This document shows, in pieces, positions 4,551 to 7,576 of a stretch of 7,576 nt of DNA; the stretch's first letter is position 1, and the number at the start of each line of letters is the position of its first letter. The notes under the pieces were generated by a model, which ran no database searches, was not told where the DNA came from, and saw only the letters and a list, made by a program, of their open reading frames with translations. The translations under genes and the position numbers were made by a program. Origin of the DNA: Fibrobacterota bacterium (GTDB taxonomy: Bacteria; Fibrobacterota; Chitinivibrionia; Chitinivibrionales; FEN-1185); contig PLWQ01000009.1 of NCBI GenBank assembly GCA_003165595.1, positions 71,938 to 79,513 of the forward strand, read 5' to 3'.

Positions 4551-5813
4551 TTATAGTGCGGTCACCAATTGCTTGTAAATCTCCCTCGAGTCCGCCTGCG
4601 CTTTCGATCTGATGGAGTTTATTTCTTCGAAATGCAATTCAAGCAGGGAAACGACGTTGGCGTCGAGCGTACCGCTTTTCGCCATGCTCTGCAAAACCTT
4701 CTTCGTTTCCGCGTCATTCATTCCTTTGCGGTAGGGTCTATCCTCGGTGACGGCGGTAAAGACGTCGGCCACGCACATGATTCGTGACCCGAGCGACAGG
4801 TCTTTTCCCAGGTGGTGAAAGGGATATCCTTTGCCGTTGAGCCGCTCGTGGTGAAACGCTCCCCAGGTATTGATGGTCTCGAAGTCCTCGACGGTTTCGA
4901 GTATCCGGTAGGTGTGATAGGTGTGGCTTCGGATGATGTTGAATTCTTCAGGCGTGAGCTTTCCCGGCTTTTCGAGAATTTCCCTTGAAACGGCGAGCTT
5001 GCCGAGATCGTGAAGCGAGCCCGCTATTTTCATCATGCGGCATTCCCGTTCCGAGAACCCGCACAGCTTGGCCAGGTGTTCGGCGCCGGCCGACACCCCG
5101 CTGGAATGGGTCGCCGTAAATGAACTGCGGAAATCGATGACTTTTGCAAACAGCATCGCGAGATCGCCAAGCTGGTTGAGGTCCATTACAATGGTTTTTG
5201 ACCTTGCCTTGCGTCTGAGATGACGGTAGATCGAGGCCGATTTTGTGTCCAGCCAGAAATATTCCTTTTGCGCGAGGGACACGAACGCGTCAACCAGGTT
5301 CGGATCGAACATTTCGCCGCTTCGCTCTTGGGTCTTTTCGATAATGCCCTTTACCTGTCCCAGGACTTCCTTGTTCACGTCGATGAGCACGGCGATCCGG
5401 TCGGCAAGGTGAACGATGTGACTTTCGACAGGCACTGGTTGGCCCGCGCATTGCGTCCCTTCTCCGTGGTTCCAGAAGGTGTGGTGGAAATTTATAACGG
5501 GTGTGAGAAAGGACAGCGGTTCAAAAAGGGAAAGCAGTCCGCCGCCAAGCACCGCGTGCTGCTTGCCGGACTCAAAGTCGAAATTGAAAGTATCGATTCG
5601 TTCCGTAAGCGAAAGCGCTCCGATGTCGTGCAGGGCCCCGGCAAGGATAAGGTCTTTCTGTTTATCCAGGGGATAGCCGAGTTCTTCGCCGATGCAGGAG
5701 GCGATATAGGCAACCTGCTTGTGGTGGTCCACCAGGGCCGGACTTACCAGATCGACCGCGTCCGAAAGGCAGGCGACCAAGTCGAACAGTGGAATTTGGG
5801 GTTCCTTTATCAT
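4551..5813 (-). CDS. Tandem HD / HD-GYP domain protein, probable cyclic-di-GMP phosphodiesterase
   Basis: This 420-residue, apparently cytoplasmic protein has no signal peptide or membrane segment. The N-terminal HD domain (about 10-185) keeps H30/H31, H62-D63, H87, H110-H111 and D138, but reads HDIGA instead of HDIGK and has no GYP loop. The C-terminal HD-GYP domain (about 205-415) has H236, H268-D269 with K272, H297, H321-H322-E323, G-K-G-Y-P at 327-331 and D350, so its metal- and substrate-binding set looks complete. HD-GYP proteins hydrolyse cyclic-di-GMP to pGpG or GMP. The N-terminal half may be a second, altered hydrolase or a ligand-sensing module. The start at 5813 fits the family's N-terminus but lacks a clear Shine-Dalgarno site. 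It is divergent from the sigma-54 activator, suggesting shared control. Confidence 0.9.
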   Translation of the reverse strand: MIKEPQIPLFDLVACLSDAVDLVSPALVDHHKQVAYIASCIGEELGYPLDKQKDLILAGALHDIGALSLTERIDTFNFDFESGKQHAVLGGGLLSLFEPLSFLTPVINFHHTFWNHGEGTQCAGQPVPVESHIVHLADRIAVLIDVNKEVLGQVKGIIEKTQERSGEMFDPNLVDAFVSLAQKEYFWLDTKSASIYRHLRRKARSKTIVMDLNQLGDLAMLFAKVIDFRSSFTATHSSGVSAGAEHLAKLCGFSERECRMMKIAGSLHDLGKLAVSREILEKPGKLTPEEFNIIRSHTYHTYRILETVEDFETINTWGAFHHERLNGKGYPFHHLGKDLSLGSRIMCVADVFTAVTEDRPYRKGMNDAETKKVLQSMAKSGTLDANVVSLLELHFEEINSIRSKAQADSREIYKQLVTAL

Positions 5814-5891
5814 GGTGCGAAAGTTAGCGGTCCGTGCCGCCGGAGTGGTGCAATAATCTGATGACCGGGACGGTGCTCTCCAATACTCGCC

Positions 5892-5921
5892 TTGATACTT
5901 GGCATGCTGTTACACGACAAT
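5892..5921. promoter_or_regulatory. Possible overlapping divergent sigma-70-type promoters
   Basis: On the plus strand TTGATA (5892-5897) and GACAAT (5916-5921) are 18 bases apart. On the minus strand TTGTCG (5920-5915) and TATCAA (5897-5892) are 17 bases apart. The same bases could therefore serve both genes, so that use of one would block the other. All boxes are imperfect. A second plus-strand candidate is TTGAAG (5961-5966) with TAAGAT (5984-5989), spacing 17. Confidence 0.3.
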
Positions 5922-5933
5922 TAATTGTACAAT
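5917..5933. promoter_or_regulatory. Palindrome cluster between the divergent regulators, candidate operator
   Basis: Two perfect palindromes overlap: ACAATTAATTGT (5917-5928) and ATTGTACAAT (5924-5933), giving three half-sites of ACAAT/ATTGT. They lie between the HD-GYP gene and the sigma-54 activator and overlap the proposed promoter boxes, as expected for an operator. I did not see the motif at the two sigma-54 promoters. Confidence 0.45.
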
Positions 5934-6071
5934 GAATTGCGTGCTTTCACCATATTTGTGTTGAAGAAAACCATTTCTAACGATAAGATAGTAGGTACCC
6001 CCGAATTGTCTCCCTTTGCCGCACACCTGCGGGCCGCCTATGTATTGTTAGAAACAACATGGAAAATTGGT

Positions 6072-7463
6072 ATGGTGTCATCAGCCAGTCACTTGCGTAA
6101 CGAAAACGTGCATATCCTTGTTGCCGACGACTCACGGGAAATGCGTGATACGCTGTGTGATATTCTGTTGTTTGAGAAATATTCGGTGACGCCCTTCGAT
6201 CCGGCAACGGCCGATCCGCTCGTTCTTCAGATTCCCTGCGACGTAGTGATACTGGACATTTTCATGCCCAACACCGACGGCTTCAAGCTGCGCGAGGAAA
6301 TCTGCAAATACTCCCCGGACGCCCAATTTATCGTCATCACGGGCAAACCCGACCAGAAACTGTTTGCAAGAGCAATGGACATCGGCGCACACACCTTTCT
6401 CACCAAACCGTTTAGTGCCGAGCAGATCAAATACAGCATTCTGGGCGCCTTGCGCATGCAGGAATTGCTCAGGAAAAAACGGGAAATCGAGGTGGATGCC
6501 GGCGCTCAGGGAATAGGGCTTATCGGATCGTCAAAACATATGGCGGATATTCGGAGGAAAATTTCCGAAATCGCTCCGCTTGACATCCCGGTAGTGGTGG
6601 CGGGAGAGAGCGGCACCGGCAAGGAAGTGGTCGCGCGCTGTGTCCACGAATTCAGCCCGCGCGCCAAGGGCCGTTTCACCACCGTCAACTGCGCCGGTCT
6701 TCCTCACGGGCTCATCGAGTCGGAATTGTTCGGCCACGTGCAGGGCGCATTTACCGGCGCAGCAAAAACCAAACACGGCTATTTTGAGGTTACCAACGGC
6801 GGCACGTTGTTCCTCGACGAAATAGGCGATTTGCCCCTCGAACTTCAGAGCAGGCTTCTTCGCGTGCTGGACAGGGGAGAATACAACCGGGTGGGCGACA
6901 CCGAGCTTCGGCGCACCGACGTGCGGATCGTGTGCGCCACGAATTGCGACCTTACGGCCATGATGGAAAAGGGGACGTTCCGCAAGGACCTCTATTACCG
7001 GCTGCGGGGATCTCAAATTACTCTGTTGCCGTTACGGGAGCGAAAAGACGACATACCCACGCTTGTCCGGTATTTTCTATCCGATGAGTTGTATTCCGTT
7101 GTTCCGGACGCAATGAAGGCGCTCATGGACTTTGACTGGCCTGGAAATATCCGGCAGCTCAAGATGACCGTTTCGAATCTCAAGGGCGTGTGCATTAGTA
7201 AAATAATAACCCTGGAAAACGTGGCCGGTATTTTGGGAGTTTGCGTGAGCAAAAATAACGGCACCGAAGTATTGCTGCCGTATAAACAATTCAAAAACAA
7301 GGTGCTGTCGGTTGCGGAAAAGCAATATTTTAGATCGCTCATCGAGGCTGCTTCCGGAAATATTGCCCGCGCGTCCAGAATGGCTGGAATGGACAGAAAG
7401 AACTTCTATGAGAAGCTGAAGCATTTCGAAATACCCTTCAAGAAGAGTCAAGGGGACCTCTAG
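6072..7463 (+). CDS. NtrC-family sigma-54-dependent response regulator
   Basis: The protein has 463 residues from ATG 6072, chosen because the receiver domain begins at once and GGAAAA lies five bases upstream. A TTG at 5925 would add 49 residues unlike the family. The receiver domain (about 12-130) has acidic D19-D20, phospho-acceptor D62, T90 and K112. The AAA+ domain (about 148-385) has Walker A GESGTGKE (178-185), the sigma-54-contacting GAFTGA (225-230), Walker B LFLDE (246-250) and arginines R304 and R310. The sensor-II motif reads WPGNIRQL (356-363), where most relatives have REL. A Fis-type helix-turn-helix fills about 418-455. Such proteins bind upstream sites and use ATP to open sigma-54 promoters when phosphorylated. 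No kinase gene is adjacent. The two sigma-54 promoters here are natural candidate targets, unproven. Confidence 0.95.
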   Translation: MVSSASHLRNENVHILVADDSREMRDTLCDILLFEKYSVTPFDPATADPLVLQIPCDVVILDIFMPNTDGFKLREEICKYSPDAQFIVITGKPDQKLFARAMDIGAHTFLTKPFSAEQIKYSILGALRMQELLRKKREIEVDAGAQGIGLIGSSKHMADIRRKISEIAPLDIPVVVAGESGTGKEVVARCVHEFSPRAKGRFTTVNCAGLPHGLIESELFGHVQGAFTGAAKTKHGYFEVTNGGTLFLDEIGDLPLELQSRLLRVLDRGEYNRVGDTELRRTDVRIVCATNCDLTAMMEKGTFRKDLYYRLRGSQITLLPLRERKDDIPTLVRYFLSDELYSVVPDAMKALMDFDWPGNIRQLKMTVSNLKGVCISKIITLENVAGILGVCVSKNNGTEVLLPYKQFKNKVLSVAEKQYFRSLIEAASGNIARASRMAGMDRKNFYEKLKHFEIPFKKSQGDL

Positions 7464-7475
7464 AAATTGCCCCAA

Positions 7476-7561
7476 TGTCATTGCGAGGAGCGAAGCGACG
7501 CGGCAATCACCCGTAATTCATCACAAAAACGCGAGATTGCTTCACTTCGTTCGCAATGACA
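7476..7561. repeat. Imperfect inverted-repeat (MITE-like) intergenic element
   Basis: The left arm (7476-7508) starts TGTCATTGCGA and the right arm (7535-7561) ends TCGCAATGACA, its exact reverse complement. Inside, GGCAATC and GATTGC also pair, with GCGAAGCG/CTTCGTT-type sequence between. The centre is about 26 bases. Elements with these ends are widespread in bacterial intergenic DNA and carry no gene of their own. It starts 13 bases after the stop of the regulator gene and could act as its 3' hairpin. The palindrome AAAACGCGTTTT follows at 7561-7572. Confidence 0.7.
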
Positions 7562-7576
7562 AAACGCGTTTTTGAA

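Noticed and set aside
5220-5861. 213-residue plus-strand frame
   Set aside because: It is antisense to the well-supported HD-GYP gene and has no recognisable domain.
5900-5914. Sigma-54 promoter between the divergent regulators
   Set aside because: TGGCATG is present, but the -12 element reads TACA, not TTGC, so the essential GC is missing.
5925-6071. TTG 5925 as start of the sigma-54 activator
   Set aside because: It would add 49 residues unlike the family, and this start overlaps the palindrome cluster; ATG 6072 places the receiver domain at the N-terminus.
6531-7016. 161-residue minus-strand frame
   Set aside because: It is antisense to the conserved AAA+ domain of the activator.

Overview
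The window looks like a piece of chromosome from an environmental Gram-negative bacterium. It carries a predicted outer-membrane protein, a secreted beta-propeller protein whose C-terminal tail resembles the sorting tails of the Fibrobacterota/Bacteroidota (FCB) group, a tandem-HD/HD-GYP protein and an NtrC-type sigma-54 activator. An FCB-type lineage, possibly near Fibrobacterota/Chitinivibrionia, is my best guess but only an inference. GC content looks moderate, and the intergenic regions are long and rich in hairpin-forming repeats.

Layout: positions 2-358 hold what looks like the 3' end of an upstream gene, split between two frames. Positions 393-515 show nothing recognisable. Positions 516-786 are copy A of a structured dispersed repeat. 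A good sigma-54 promoter at 836-850 precedes a secreted, PQQ-like beta-propeller protein (918-2702, + strand). The 727-bp region 2703-3429 contains no convincing gene; it holds an intergenic hairpin pair, a perfect 9-bp hairpin, a partial repeat copy and copy C of the dispersed repeat (3085-3400). On the minus strand follow a predicted outer-membrane beta-barrel protein (3430-4329) with its own sigma-54 promoter (4360-4374) and a tandem-HD/HD-GYP protein (4551-5813). Divergent from the latter, across a 258-bp regulatory region with a palindrome cluster, is a sigma-54-dependent response regulator (6072-7463, + strand). The window ends in an imperfect inverted-repeat element (7476-7561).

How the parts may work together: the response regulator has an intact receiver domain, a GAFTGA-containing AAA+ domain and a Fis-type helix-turn-helix, and no histidine kinase is visible beside it. 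The two genes with clear -24/-12 promoters both encode exported envelope proteins. The simplest model is a local circuit: the NtrC-like regulator (or another one) switches on the surface and outer-membrane proteins through sigma-54, and the divergently transcribed HD-GYP protein lowers cyclic-di-GMP. The promoters, motifs and layout are read from the sequence; the regulatory link is inference.

The most unusual DNA is the dispersed repeat. Its two copies share a 45-nt hairpin differing only in the three loop bases, and other hairpins keep their pairing although their sequences differ. This suggests selection on nucleic-acid structure. The two copies lie in direct orientation on either side of the beta-propeller gene.
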